Counted from the first letter of the stretch, positions 16,867 to 26,736 are shown. The stretch: 64,000 bases of DNA from Planktomarina temperata RCA23 (GCF_000738435.1 NZ_CP003984.1:1302001-1366000); one strand, 5' to 3'. Program-made: numbers and translations. Notes: generated by a model from the sequence alone, not told the origin.

Positions 16867-18018
16867 ATGAGTGATCCAATTAAATTAGGAATGGTGGGCG
16901 GTGGTAATGATGCATCTATCGGTGCAGTACACCGTATCGCAGCTCGCTTAGATGGTGAATTTGTCCTCACTGCAGGTGCGTTATCATCAACTCCTGAAAA
17001 GGCGATGGCATCCGGTAAAGCTTTAGGTCTTGCAGCCGACCGGACCTACCCGACATTTTTGGATATGGCTAAACGCGAAGCCCGACTGAAAGATGGGATC
17101 GAAGCTGTCGCAATTGTCACGCCAAATCACTTGCACTATCCAGTGGCCCGAGAATTTATAAAACGAGGTATACACGTTATCTGCGACAAGCCTTTGACGT
17201 CAACTCTTTCAGATGCAAAAAAAATGGAGGTCGCCGTCAGGAAGTCAGACGCACTCTTTATTCTGTCACACAATTACACTGGTTACCCAATGATCCGTCA
17301 GGCCAAAGAAATGATTGCGGATGACACATTGGGAAATTTGCGGATGATTCAAGTTGAGTATGTTCAGGATTGGCTTACCGAACCTGCAGAAGAGTTGGGA
17401 GTAAAGCAGGCGGAATGGCGCACAGATCCTGCTCGCTCAGGAGTTGGAGGAGCGATTGGCGATATAGGGACTCACGCCTACAATTTGGCACGGTTTGTGA
17501 CCGGATATAAACTAGATAGTTTGGCAGCAGACCTTGATTCTTTTGTGCCTGGAAGGAGACTTGATGACAACGCACATGTAATGATGCGATTTGAAGGCGG
17601 AGCAAAGGGAATGTTGTGGTGTAGCCAGGTCGCTCCGGGTAATGAAAATAACCTACGCTTACGTATTTTTGGTGAAAATGGCGGCATAGAGTGGAGCCAG
17701 GAAGATCCAAATTATCTTTGGTATTCACCATATGGGGCTCCAAAGCAGCTGTTAACCCGTGCTGGTAGTGGCGCGGCAGACTCTGCAAATGCTGTCAGCC
17801 GCACCCCTGGGGGGCATCCCGAAGGGTACTTAGAAGGGTTTGCAAACATTTATACGGAAGCTGCAAAAGCTATAAGAGCGGTGGGTGCTGCAAAACCCAT
17901 TCCAACGGATATCAAACTGCAAGGTATCGAGGAAGGTATTGAAGGCGTTCGCTTTCTCACCGCATGCGTCCAATCTTCGAAAAGAAATTCTGCCTGGGTT
18001 TCACTTTGGCAAGTGTGA
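16867..18018 (+). CDS. Second Gfo/Idh/MocA-family oxidoreductase
   Basis: 383 aa. Rossmann motif LGMVGGGNDASIGAVHR at residues 7-23, CDKPLTSTLSDAKKME near 113 with the catalytic lysine, and GAIGDIGTHAYNLARFVTG near 195. Last gene of the sugar operon, 3 bp after the isomerase. Its codon use and base composition look somewhat more AT-rich than the first Gfo gene, so the isomerase 2/oxidoreductase 2 pair may have been added separately. Reaction partner unknown. Confidence 0.9.
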   Translation: MSDPIKLGMVGGGNDASIGAVHRIAARLDGEFVLTAGALSSTPEKAMASGKALGLAADRTYPTFLDMAKREARLKDGIEAVAIVTPNHLHYPVAREFIKRGIHVICDKPLTSTLSDAKKMEVAVRKSDALFILSHNYTGYPMIRQAKEMIADDTLGNLRMIQVEYVQDWLTEPAEELGVKQAEWRTDPARSGVGGAIGDIGTHAYNLARFVTGYKLDSLAADLDSFVPGRRLDDNAHVMMRFEGGAKGMLWCSQVAPGNENNLRLRIFGENGGIEWSQEDPNYLWYSPYGAPKQLLTRAGSGAADSANAVSRTPGGHPEGYLEGFANIYTEAAKAIRAVGAAKPIPTDIKLQGIEEGIEGVRFLTACVQSSKRNSAWVSLWQV

Positions 18019-18167
18019 GTAACACCAAGCGATCCCACCGGTTCTTATATACATTTTGTTTGTGTGTCCCAGGATGAGACGAATTCTACGTAACAGAAAT
18101 TAATGCTGAGTAGTGAAACGCAAAATGAGAAAGCCCAGCATAAAGGCAAATCCAGAAGGCCCCTATG
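18019..18167. other. Intergenic stretch, possible end of a lost gene
   Basis: No complete gene. On the minus strand the 60 bp next to the IS6 copy read GPSGFAFMLGFLILRFTTQH then stop, which resembles the C-terminus of a membrane protein truncated by the insertion. It is too short to assign. Confidence 0.25.
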
Positions 18168-18509
18168 GGTACTGTCAGACCAAACGAGCTTGAGACGGGG
18201 CGGGCTGTTTCGTAGCCTCTTCGTATGACAAAACGCTCTCCATTCAGGTGCTTCAAAACACGCCCAGAGATCATCCGCCTGGCTGTGATGCTTTTTACCT
18301 GCTGAGACGGCCTGGTTTGTTCAGGCGCTACACAGGTTGCGTGTGGGGTGAGGTTGACTGTGACAGGGTGCAGGAACGCCACTTCTACTCACGAGACAAT
18401 TTCAAGCTCAATCGAACCGCTGCTCTTGCTGAGTGGCGCCAACTATTGAGCGCATAGGTTCAGGCTGCGCCTGCAATCTGATGCGAGTTCTCATTCGTCT
18501 GACAGCACC
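18168..18509 (+). mobile_element. IS6-family non-autonomous copy B (342 bp)
   Basis: Ends GGTACTGTCAGACCAAACGA and TTCGTCTGACAGCACC are inverted terminal repeats. Inside, the transposase start MTKRSPFRCFKTRPEIIRLA reads from 18227 and the transposase end HFYSRDNFKLNRTAALAEWR reads to a stop at about 18457; the whole catalytic core between them is missing. The internal junction region (GGTTGCGTGTGGGGTGAGGT) is shared with copy D at 23220-23563, so the deletion form itself has spread. About 180 bp of gene-free sequence follow before the M20 gene. Confidence 0.85.
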
Positions 18510-18688
18510 GTTTGAAAGCACCTTTTGACAATTCTAGGCGTAATGTTCATGCTGCCCTGTACGTCGCGCTTCGGACTTGCGAAGTTAATTGAGGCGTTTG
18601 TAAACTTTCCTGCAAGAGGTCGTTTTCTTGCCTGCATGCCTGATTATTCAAGCTAACCTCTTGGGGAACCATTTTGTGAGACAAACTT

Positions 18689-19837
<1,149 letters not shown>

Positions 19838-19839
19838 TT

Positions 19840-20985
19840 ATGTTTGAAACCCGTATGAACATTTTTCGCGCCGAAATGGGCGAAAAAGGCCTCGACGTCG
19901 CTCTTATTACCGATGATGACAATGTATATTACCTCACAGGCTACTACGACTACTTGCACATGGAATTTGGCCGTCCGACCATACTTATAGTGTTACGCGA
20001 CGGTCCTAGCCTATTGATCACGCCTACAATTGACCTCAACACGGCTCAATCTGCGGCGCGCGTGGACAAGATTGCGGCGTGGAACGATGGTATGGGGGCG
20101 GAATGGCGCGCTGAAATACCTGCTGCGGTAAAAGGGGCGGCGCTTATTGGGATAGAGCCAGATCACATGCCGGCTCTTGTACGCAGATATGTTGATGGAC
20201 TGGTTGGTGCAAGACATCTCATTTCGATCACACCTATCCTATCTGAGATGCGTATGATCAAATCGACGCAAGAGCTACAGCTTGCCCGCCATGCGGGTCT
20301 GGTCGCAAACGCCATGATGGACGCCGGCCGCGCTGCCATTGGGGATCGTGTGCCTGAATACGAAATAGCAATTGCAACGTCGGAAGCAGGCACGCGCAAA
20401 GCGGCAGAACTTTTAACCACGCATTATGGCGACGTCGATATGTCGCCGAATACGCATTTCCTGCAAATTATGGCATCCGGCGAGACGATTACTAAAACTC
20501 ACCACCGTGCCACAACACGTGTTATGCGTCGTGGCGAGCCAGTGTTTCTCTGCTTTTGTGGCATGACGAATTTTCACCGGTTCAAGTTAGGTTTTGACCG
20601 AACGTTCTGGATCGGTGAGATGATGGATACGTCTCAAGCTGCTGTTTACGAAGTCGCATTGGCCAGCCAGCAAGCCGCGCTTGATGCGTTACGCCCCGGT
20701 GTTACGGCTGAAAGCGTTCACGCAGCTTACGCAGAAGTTATTCAAAGTGCAGGGTACGCGTATCCGTTCCGTTGCGGCCGTGCAACAGGTTTCAGTTTTC
20801 TGGAGGCCCCACAATTGGTCACGGGAGATACAACAATCCTTCAGCCAGGTATGGTTCTGGCAGTGGATGGATCTGTAGCAGTTGATGAATTTCGCGCCCA
20901 AATTGGTGATAGCTTTATCATCACTCAAGACGGTTATGAGCCAGTTACCGAACACCCGAAGACTATTGACCAACTCATCGTATAA
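19840..20985 (+). CDS. M24/creatinase-family hydrolase, metal ligands apparently lost
   Basis: 381-aa protein with an N-terminal creatinase domain (MNIFRAEMGEKGLDVALITD) and a pita-bread catalytic domain from about residue 155. Canonical M24 aminopeptidases bind two metals through D, D, H, E, E. Here the DxG and DITRT regions read FCGMTNFHRFKLGFDRTFWIG and the usual GHGxG..HE region reads GRATGFSFLEAPQ, so several ligands are absent. This resembles metal-independent relatives such as creatinase and ectoine hydrolase (EutD/DoeA). Ectoine hydrolase is possible, but the rest of an ectoine pathway is not seen. Two bases after the M20 gene. Confidence 0.85.
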   Translation: MFETRMNIFRAEMGEKGLDVALITDDDNVYYLTGYYDYLHMEFGRPTILIVLRDGPSLLITPTIDLNTAQSAARVDKIAAWNDGMGAEWRAEIPAAVKGAALIGIEPDHMPALVRRYVDGLVGARHLISITPILSEMRMIKSTQELQLARHAGLVANAMMDAGRAAIGDRVPEYEIAIATSEAGTRKAAELLTTHYGDVDMSPNTHFLQIMASGETITKTHHRATTRVMRRGEPVFLCFCGMTNFHRFKLGFDRTFWIGEMMDTSQAAVYEVALASQQAALDALRPGVTAESVHAAYAEVIQSAGYAYPFRCGRATGFSFLEAPQLVTGDTTILQPGMVLAVDGSVAVDEFRAQIGDSFIITQDGYEPVTEHPKTIDQLIV

Positions 20986-20989
20986 TCTG

Positions 20990-21172
20990 AGCGCTATCAA
21001 AGTAAACTTGCTTGAAGCAGGCAAAGTGGGTTTGTGGCGTGCGTGAAAGACAAAACACTCGCCATTCACCTCAATCGAACCGCCGCTCTTGCTGAGTGGC
21101 GCCAACTATTGAGCGCATAGATTCAGGCTGCGCCAGCAATCCGATGCGAGTTCTCATTAGTCTGACAGCACC
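20990..21172 (+). mobile_element. IS6-family relic E (about 183 bp)
   Basis: Diverged left end (CTATCAAAGTAAACTTGCTTG, matching the CTGTCAGATTAAACTCGGTTG of copy D), ACAAAACACTCGCCATTCAC for the transposase start, then straight into CTCAATCGAACCGCCGCTCTTGCTGAGTGG, the C-terminus, and the right end GTCTGACAGCACC. The deletion is larger than in copies B and D. It begins only about 4 bp after the M24 stop codon. Confidence 0.75.
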
Positions 21173-21370
21173 CTTATCGTTACTAGTACAGGGGATGTGA
21201 TGGTGGTGATGGTGATACACTGTACGTGATGTACACCTAAAGTGACCCTAACCTTCGGTGTTCAATGTAGGACAGTTACCTATCGCATAGGGGTATGCAG
21301 GAGCCATGGGGGGTACACTGGTATATGTATATGGGCCGTTATACAGATCATGGTTTGTGGAGAGGGAGGG
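21173..21370. other. Gene-free stretch after IS6 relic E
   Basis: No credible coding frame on either strand. Short imperfect repeats of GGTGATGGTGAT and a TGTACGTGATGTAC-type partial palindrome are visible. It carries no feature I can name. Confidence 0.4.
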
Positions 21371-21739
21371 TTAATTGCTTTGTTGCTCGCTTGAATTTTG
21401 ATAGGCCCAGTACCCTATAACGAAATGTAAAGCGCCAATTAGCAATAGTATTGGGCCCACGTAGTAAGAGAGTGGCTGAAACAAAAGGCCTGCAATCACT
21501 AAACACAAACCACCAAAAAATAGAAAGAAAGAAAGGGGAGAAACTCTACTCTCACCTCGTATCTGGCCATGAAATTTGTACGTGGAAGCAATCACTGCGA
21601 TTGGACAAACAATGGAAGCAAAATACGTTTGGTGAGCTACGAAACTGTAGACGGCAAAAATGCTTATTCCAACAGACCAAAATATGCCCAACAAAATGGC
21701 TACATTATTTTTAGTGCTATTTTTCAGTGGCATTCGCAA
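21371..21739 (-). CDS. Small membrane protein of unknown function
   Basis: 122 aa with four hydrophobic segments (about residues 12-33, 38-52, 66-84 and 90-110), the last one AYQNSSEQQSN-tailed. No known motif recognised. It is flanked by an IS6 relic and by an unrelated gene pair, transcribed in the same direction as that pair. Confidence 0.55.
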   Translation of the reverse strand: MRMPLKNSTKNNVAILLGIFWSVGISIFAVYSFVAHQTYFASIVCPIAVIASTYKFHGQIRGESRVSPLSFFLFFGGLCLVIAGLLFQPLSYYVGPILLLIGALHFVIGYWAYQNSSEQQSN

Positions 21740-21852
21740 ACCTCACGCATTTTATATTGTTAGAATTGGCCTAACGATCTTAATCCGCAAACAAATGTCT
21801 AAATTTAAGAACTGGGATTTCGTAGCTCAATCTCTACTATTTTTTCAATACA

Positions 21853-22296
21853 TTAATTTGTTTCGCAGGTTGGCATCATACTGTTGAGCATATCTGGAGC
21901 TGGTTGCACAGCAGCAGGTAAGCCGACAAGTACTTCGTCAATTACATCAGAAGAGACAGCTGCTAACTCACATAAATATTCAGATCTGCTACCGCCAGGG
22001 TTGTCAGCTAACCACTCTTGATATTCTTGCTCCTCAAAGTAAGCGCCTGCAGCTAAACCCGCCAATGGTATCATTGTGACCATCCGTTTTAGCCTTGCTT
22101 TAGCTTTAACTCGCATAACGGTGGCCGATAGCTCTTTACGATGTCTAACCGCTGTGCTGGCCACCTCGGTAGCTAGCCTGGTGGCAGTAAATGTGGCTTG
22201 CACTGCCCACATCGATGTTCCAGCAGCTACCAAAACCATGCCAGCCGTAAACCATAGCAAAAAAGCAGTCGTCTTGACCAAGCTTAGTAATTTCAT
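21853..22296 (-). CDS. Hypothetical membrane-anchored protein, partner of the upstream repeat protein
   Basis: 147 aa. One N-terminal hydrophobic segment (LLWFTAGMVLVAAGTSMW, about residues 13-30), a basic region (KAKARLKRM), a second short hydrophobic stretch (MIPLAGLAAGAYF), and a C-terminal part with two cysteines (LCELAAVSSD, PTCETN). No known domain recognised. Its start overlaps the end of the 272-aa gene by 4 bp, so both are likely made together. Probably inner membrane. Confidence 0.6.
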   Translation of the reverse strand: MKLLSLVKTTAFLLWFTAGMVLVAAGTSMWAVQATFTATRLATEVASTAVRHRKELSATVMRVKAKARLKRMVTMIPLAGLAAGAYFEEQEYQEWLADNPGGSRSEYLCELAAVSSDVIDEVLVGLPAAVQPAPDMLNSMMPTCETN

Positions 22297-23111
22297 TCGT
22301 CTGATAGCGATCCCAGTACGTAACCAACTTTCCCAAGCTGAGTGTTTGGCCCCCAGTCTTTATGTCTTAGCACACCGTCTTCAATATAAAGTTTATCTAC
22401 ACTATATTTAGTTCGCTCCATAACTTTGCCGTTTGCCTCTACCTCTGTAGCTACATAGATCGTTGCGGCGCCATCCGCCTCGTCTACTAGCTCAAAGTAG
22501 TTTGCATCACTTTGCAGTGCCAAGTTTTGAACGACTGCCATAATTAATTCGGGATCATCAAGTCGGTCCACAGCAAAGTAGCAAGCGCCTTCGAATACAG
22601 CAGTACCACCGCCAATAACGGCCCCAGTAACTATAGTGACGGGTGCCATCAGAACCGCACCTATGGTTCCTATAGCTCCCGCTGTTCCTCCCATAATTCC
22701 CACTGTGCCAGCCGCTGATACTCCACCCGCAGTAGATCCGAGCATTGTTGCGCCAGTTATTGCATTGGTCAAAGTGTAAAATCCTGCTGCTTTTGCGCCA
22801 ACACCTGCAGCGGCGGTTGCAGTTGCAGCGGTGGCAGCAGCGCCAGTACCAGCGCCTCCAATGAGGTTGCTTGGTCTATATCCACATGCAGCTACCGAGC
22901 CGGATTTAGTTTTCTCCCAAGCTACAGAGGACCCACTTTTAGTGGCTTCCCACGCTGTTACTGATCCACTTTTTGTTACGTCCCAGATGGAACTGGCACC
23001 ACTGGCAGTAAACGATTTTACACTCTGCCACATTGTAGTGTCACTGGATTGGTCCGATGCAGAGGTCATACTTCCTAAACTAAGCAGCAAGATTGATAAG
23101 AATTTACGCAT
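22293..23111 (-). CDS. Exported protein with tandem 11-residue repeats and glycine/alanine-rich hydrophobic domain
   Basis: 272 aa. Signal peptide MRKFLSILLLSLGSMTSASD. Residues about 28-75 hold tandem repeats of the form SVxAWExTKSG (SIWDVTKSG, SVTAWEATKSG, SSVAWEKTKSG, SVAA). Residues about 85-185 are very rich in Gly and Ala with several hydrophobic stretches (AAATAATATAAAGVGAKAAG, GTVGIMGGTAGAIGTIGAVL), resembling glycine-zipper membrane segments. A soluble C-terminal part follows. Function unknown. It could be an envelope or membrane-inserting protein; that is inference. Confidence 0.6.
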   Translation of the reverse strand: MRKFLSILLLSLGSMTSASDQSSDTTMWQSVKSFTASGASSIWDVTKSGSVTAWEATKSGSSVAWEKTKSGSVAACGYRPSNLIGGAGTGAAATAATATAAAGVGAKAAGFYTLTNAITGATMLGSTAGGVSAAGTVGIMGGTAGAIGTIGAVLMAPVTIVTGAVIGGGTAVFEGACYFAVDRLDDPELIMAVVQNLALQSDANYFELVDEADGAATIYVATEVEANGKVMERTKYSVDKLYIEDGVLRHKDWGPNTQLGKVGYVLGSLSDE

Positions 23112-23160
23112 ATCGAGGTTCCTTTAACCTACCTTTGGGGCTATCAAATATCCTTTAATC

Positions 23161-23219
23161 GGTACTGTCAAACAAAACGAGCTTGAGACGGGGCGGGCGG
23201 TCTCGTAGCCTCTCCGCAT
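23161..23219 (+). mobile_element. IS6 left-end fragment C
   Basis: GGTACTGTCAAACAAAACGA and the following CTTGAGACGGGGCGGGCGG match the left end of copies A and B for 59 bp, then a second IS6 left end (copy D) begins. This is a stump left when another copy inserted next to or into it. Confidence 0.7.
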
Positions 23220-23563
23220 GGTACTGTCAGATTAAACTCGGTTGAAGCGAGCAGGGTATATTTGTAGAATCCCCAAATGACAAAACACTCCCCATTCAGG
23301 TACTTTAAAACGAGTCCTGAGATCATCCGCTTGGCTGTGATGCTGTGTTCCCACTGACGCCACTCTGAACCGCTTAATGCGCTAAACAGGCTGGGTGTGG
23401 GGTTAGGTTGATTGTACAGCCCTAAATGAACGCCACTTCTACTCACGCTTCAATTTTAAGCTGAACCGCGCTGCCGCTCTCGCTGAGTGGCGCCAGTTAT
23501 TGAACGTATAGGTTCAGGCTGTACCTGCGATCCGATGCGATTTCTTAGCTGTCTGTCTGCACC
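23220..23563 (+). mobile_element. IS6-family non-autonomous copy D (344 bp)
   Basis: Left end GGTACTGTCAGATTAAACTC; transposase start frame MTKHSPFRYFKTSPEIIRLA from about 23278; deleted core; C-terminus FKLNRAAALAEWRQLL; right end GTCTGTCTGCACC. Size and internal junction match copy B (342 bp), although the two differ by many substitutions. This is evidence for a non-autonomous family. Confidence 0.82.
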
Positions 23564-23669
23564 ATGGGCTATCCACAGTTAAATAATTGTGGCCCCAGAG
23601 CGTCCCTAGGAATTTTTGGACATAAAAAACACGGGCTAATCACGGGCTGTCTTAGAATTTTCCATAAAA

Positions 23670-23697
23670 AACACCCTACAAAATTCGCTAGGGTGTT
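23670..23697 (-). terminator. Rho-independent terminator downstream of the split tRNA-Asn
   Basis: Stem AACACCCTA (23670-23678) and TAGGGTGTT (23689-23697), perfect 9 bp, with T-rich sequence (TTTTTT) after the stem when read on the minus strand. It lies just past the 3' end of the tRNA-Asn fragment and was probably its native terminator. Confidence 0.7.
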
Positions 23698-23705
23698 GTT
23701 TTAAA

Positions 23706-23750
23706 TGGCTCCGGCGGTAGGGATCGAACCTACGACCAATTGATTAACAG
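23706..23750 (-). tRNA. 3' fragment of tRNA-Asn (GTT): attachment site at island boundary
   Basis: Minus-strand sequence starts CTGTTAATCAATTGG, continues through a T-arm GTAGGTTCGATCCCTAC and ends CGCCGGAGCCA. This is tRNA-Asn from the anticodon loop (CUGUUAA, anticodon GUU) to the CCA. The 5' half including the 5' anticodon stem (ATTGA expected) is missing, so it is not a functional tRNA. The break in the anticodon loop next to an integrase gene marks a tyrosine-integrase crossover site. Geometry predicts the restored complete tRNA-Asn at the far, right end of the island, outside this window. Confidence 0.8.
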
Positions 23751-23831
23751 GTATCTTGGCATTTATTAGTATCAATAGGTTAATAGATGGTTTATAACTA
23801 GGGTTTATAACTTTGGTTTTGGATCTTCATA

Positions 23832-25037
23832 ATGTCTAAAGCGCCTTCAGCTATAAAGCTTTACAAGGGTTTATCCCTTTACCGTGTCGAACGATCGACC
23901 AAGTGGTATGTTCGTGTCTGGGATAAGAAAACCAAAAAATACCTGGTTAAGTCAACCGGTGAAGATACGGTAATAAGGGCGAGGGAGGTTGCTCAAGAAC
24001 TTGCCCTATCTCTGCTCAAGTCAGAAAAGCCTGTTGAGCGTGAGTACACCTTCAGCCATTTTGCTCTGAAACTCCTTCACAGATCCAGGTTACAGCACCA
24101 AACAGGTGAACGAAGCCAAGGTTACATAAAAGCATTGCATTGGGCTGTTCAGAATGAAGATTGGGGACTGCTACGGTTTTTTGGTGACCGGGATGTAAGG
24201 CAGATCCGGACCCACACATATCAAGAATACATTGCTGATCTAACCAAGCGTCGTCCAAGTTTGGCTGCGTCAACCAAGAATACACTTATGGCGGCATTTC
24301 GGAATGTAATGAAGATCGCCAGAGATGAGGGCGTTGTTGACGTCGTACCGCAAACTCCTCGAGTGAAATCCAAAGACAACCCCAGACCGTTCTTTCGGTT
24401 CCATCCACTGGTGGCAAAAGAGGATGATAATTACCAAAAGCTTTTAGCGGCGATTAAGAAAGCGGCAGAGGAGGGGGTAAGTGTCCGGGGTTTTGCCGTC
24501 ACCGACGAATTCTATGACATGATCCTATTTCTAACGCATTCCTTCGTCAGACCTATTTCGTCAGAGCTCTATGCGATCAAACACAGCGATGTGACGGTTG
24601 CAGATGATCCCAGGCGGCTCATAGTGACGGTTAGAGACGGGAAAACGGGTTTTAGGGGTGCGAACACAATGCCGGCTGCTGTGTCCGTCTATGAACGTAT
24701 TTTACAGCGTTACCCGAATGCAAAACCCGAGGATTACATTTTCTACCCTCAATACAAGAACCGAACTACTGCTTCAGGCATGATCCAGAGGCTGTTTACA
24801 GAGGTTCTGAGGTATGGAGAACTACAAACAGATACTCCGACGGGTAAAACCCATACGCTGTACTCCTTGCGTCACACGGCGATTTGCATGAGGATCATCA
24901 ACAGTGAGGGTAAGGTGAATATCTTTAACCTTGCTAAGAACGCTGGAACATCTGTTGATCAGATCGAACGGTTTTATGCTCGGTTTCTTCCACTATCCAA
25001 AGAGATGGCGAAGAACCTGCAGAGTTTTGGGGAGTAA
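23832..25037 (+). CDS. Tyrosine-family site-specific integrase
   Basis: 401-aa phage-type integrase, 81 bp from the tRNA-Asn fragment. The N-terminal AP2-like/arm domain is at about residues 10-60 (LYRVERSTKWYVRVWDKKTK), a SAM-like core-binding domain at about 70-170, and the catalytic domain from about 185. Catalytic residues visible: Arg in SFVRPISSELYAIK, the RH pair in LYSLRHTAICM and the nucleophile Tyr in IERFYARFL. It should catalyse excision and integration of the island at tRNA-Asn. Confidence 0.93.
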   Translation: MSKAPSAIKLYKGLSLYRVERSTKWYVRVWDKKTKKYLVKSTGEDTVIRAREVAQELALSLLKSEKPVEREYTFSHFALKLLHRSRLQHQTGERSQGYIKALHWAVQNEDWGLLRFFGDRDVRQIRTHTYQEYIADLTKRRPSLAASTKNTLMAAFRNVMKIARDEGVVDVVPQTPRVKSKDNPRPFFRFHPLVAKEDDNYQKLLAAIKKAAEEGVSVRGFAVTDEFYDMILFLTHSFVRPISSELYAIKHSDVTVADDPRRLIVTVRDGKTGFRGANTMPAAVSVYERILQRYPNAKPEDYIFYPQYKNRTTASGMIQRLFTEVLRYGELQTDTPTGKTHTLYSLRHTAICMRIINSEGKVNIFNLAKNAGTSVDQIERFYARFLPLSKEMAKNLQSFGE

Positions 25038-25085
25038 CTTTTGGTGAGTTTCTATTTAGCCTAAGTATACATTAGGGAGACTTAA

Positions 25086-26645
25086 ATGTCTGACTCAATT
25101 TATGATGAAAATGGACAATTTACTAGTGAATACAAGGTGAAGGTAACTACTCATCCTGTAATTTATCATATTACAAAGGTAATTTTCGAGACGAAAAAGA
25201 AAAATGAAAACATAAATGCCAGAGACATCTATAGTACTTTCTTTAAAGAGTTAAAGAACTCTTCAAAATCATTTTATGAGTTGCAGGGTGAAGCATTCGA
25301 TCAGGCAGAATTAGTGCAGCATGGTCTGCACATGATAAACTGCACAATGTATCAATTTTTTCCAAGTGTTGTTCAGATCCGATCTTTAGATGAGACATAT
25401 TTAGAAATAAATAAAAATTTCTGGGGGTATTACTTTTACCTAAACGGGATCGACGGGGCTAAACAAGCTGCAGCAGAAAAACAAATATCTGTTTGGGAAG
25501 CCGCCAAATTTTTTGCAAACGAATATTGGAAGTTTGGTCAGTCAGAATTCATGGAAACTATAGCGCTTGGATATCAATATTTATTAGAAAATGAAGCGAA
25601 GGAAGGCGTAAAGGATAAGATCAGATTTGATGCTATTCCGGAACTTCTTGAACGCTTCAATTACTCAAACAAAGTTATTCTTGGATACTGTTATTTTTTA
25701 GGGCTTTCTGCACAGTCTGGTAAAAAAGGTGAAGAAATTGAAGACATACATGCACGTTTAGCCAGACTACCGTATGTTGATATAAACAGAGAATATGAAG
25801 AACTGCTGGGACCACTCCAGGATTTCAGTCTTCATACTATTTTTGATGAACTTGTATGGCGTTTTAATGGAAAAATAGAAGTAAGAGAAATTCAAATTCC
25901 AAACTCTGAACGTACTGTATCCGAGTATTCATTTAAAAATCACGGAGTTCTTTTCACCGATGACCGAACAGTAAATACACTTAATGACTCTGAAGAAATC
26001 TTTACAAAAGCGATGGAAAGATTTGGGCATCAGTTTGAAGAAAAAAAATACGATGCGACAAAAACGTTTAAAACTGGCGTTTGTGCAGCAAATATACGAG
26101 CTCAAGCTGATGCCAAAGCTACTGGACTAGCTGGCGGGTTTTTTGATAGTTATTTGCCGTTGATTTTTAGTGCAGCTAATTTGATTGCCAGAGAAAATAT
26201 TTCCTGGTCTGGTCATTTGAAAATTCAAATTCCGCTTCAACAGTTTCTTGGTGGGCTTAATTATGATTTGGGTGAACTGATTTGGGCATTTCAGTCATCA
26301 ATCCTTTTCAAAAATCAAAAACCTAGAGATCACATTGAACATCTTGAGATGTTTGATTTCATGGCCGAGTGTAAAAGCAAGGTTTTAGAATTTTATCACA
26401 GGTACCCGGCAAAATGCCGAGAGTTGGCAATACAAAAAAACCACTGGAGTGTCTTTCCACATTTGCAGTCTGAAGTTGATGAAAGAGAGGCTATTTTAAA
26501 CTCAATCGGTCAATCTCTGGGATATCATTATCCCACAGAAAATTTAGCTTCTGAGTACATTCTAAAAGCTTTAATAATTTTTGGATATTTCTGTTCGCTA
26601 TGTGAAACGATAATTTTTCAAGATGAAGGCTCGGTTTTGCAATGA
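25086..26645 (+). CDS. Unknown 519-aa protein next to the integrase
   Basis: Soluble, mostly helical-looking protein with no motif I recognise. AT-rich, and only 48 bp downstream of the integrase with AGGGAGACTTAA before the ATG. It contains several aromatic-rich stretches (NFWGYYFYLNG, ILGYCYFLGLSAQS) but no clear signal peptide or nucleotide-binding motif. Position between an integrase and a replication-like module in a defence-rich island makes a cargo gene likely, but no function can be assigned. Confidence 0.7.
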   Translation: MSDSIYDENGQFTSEYKVKVTTHPVIYHITKVIFETKKKNENINARDIYSTFFKELKNSSKSFYELQGEAFDQAELVQHGLHMINCTMYQFFPSVVQIRSLDETYLEINKNFWGYYFYLNGIDGAKQAAAEKQISVWEAAKFFANEYWKFGQSEFMETIALGYQYLLENEAKEGVKDKIRFDAIPELLERFNYSNKVILGYCYFLGLSAQSGKKGEEIEDIHARLARLPYVDINREYEELLGPLQDFSLHTIFDELVWRFNGKIEVREIQIPNSERTVSEYSFKNHGVLFTDDRTVNTLNDSEEIFTKAMERFGHQFEEKKYDATKTFKTGVCAANIRAQADAKATGLAGGFFDSYLPLIFSAANLIARENISWSGHLKIQIPLQQFLGGLNYDLGELIWAFQSSILFKNQKPRDHIEHLEMFDFMAECKSKVLEFYHRYPAKCRELAIQKNHWSVFPHLQSEVDEREAILNSIGQSLGYHYPTENLASEYILKALIIFGYFCSLCETIIFQDEGSVLQ

Positions 26646-26700
26646 AAGCACAAGTAATTATTGTATAAATTTCCATAAAGAGAGGGTCTTGCTCTTATAA

Positions 26701-26736
26701 ATACTCAAAACAACACTAGAGGTCTGTCTTGAGTAT
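26701..26736 (+). promoter_or_regulatory. Inverted repeat spanning the start region of the HUH-like gene
   Basis: Perfect 8-bp arms ATACTCAA (26701-26708) and TTGAGTAT (26729-26736) with a 20-bp loop that contains the ribosome binding site CTAGAGG. The right arm contains the TTG start codon. A hairpin here would hide the start, or the site could be an autoregulatory or nicking site for the encoded protein. Confidence 0.4.

Noticed and set aside
18086-18382. 98-codon minus-strand frame
   Set aside because: Runs through the IS6 relic in reverse; only the last 20 codons could be a gene end, too little to call.
23161-23563. Target-site duplications flanking the IS6 copies
   Set aside because: The 8 bp on either side do not match for any of the copies, so recent transposition is not supported.
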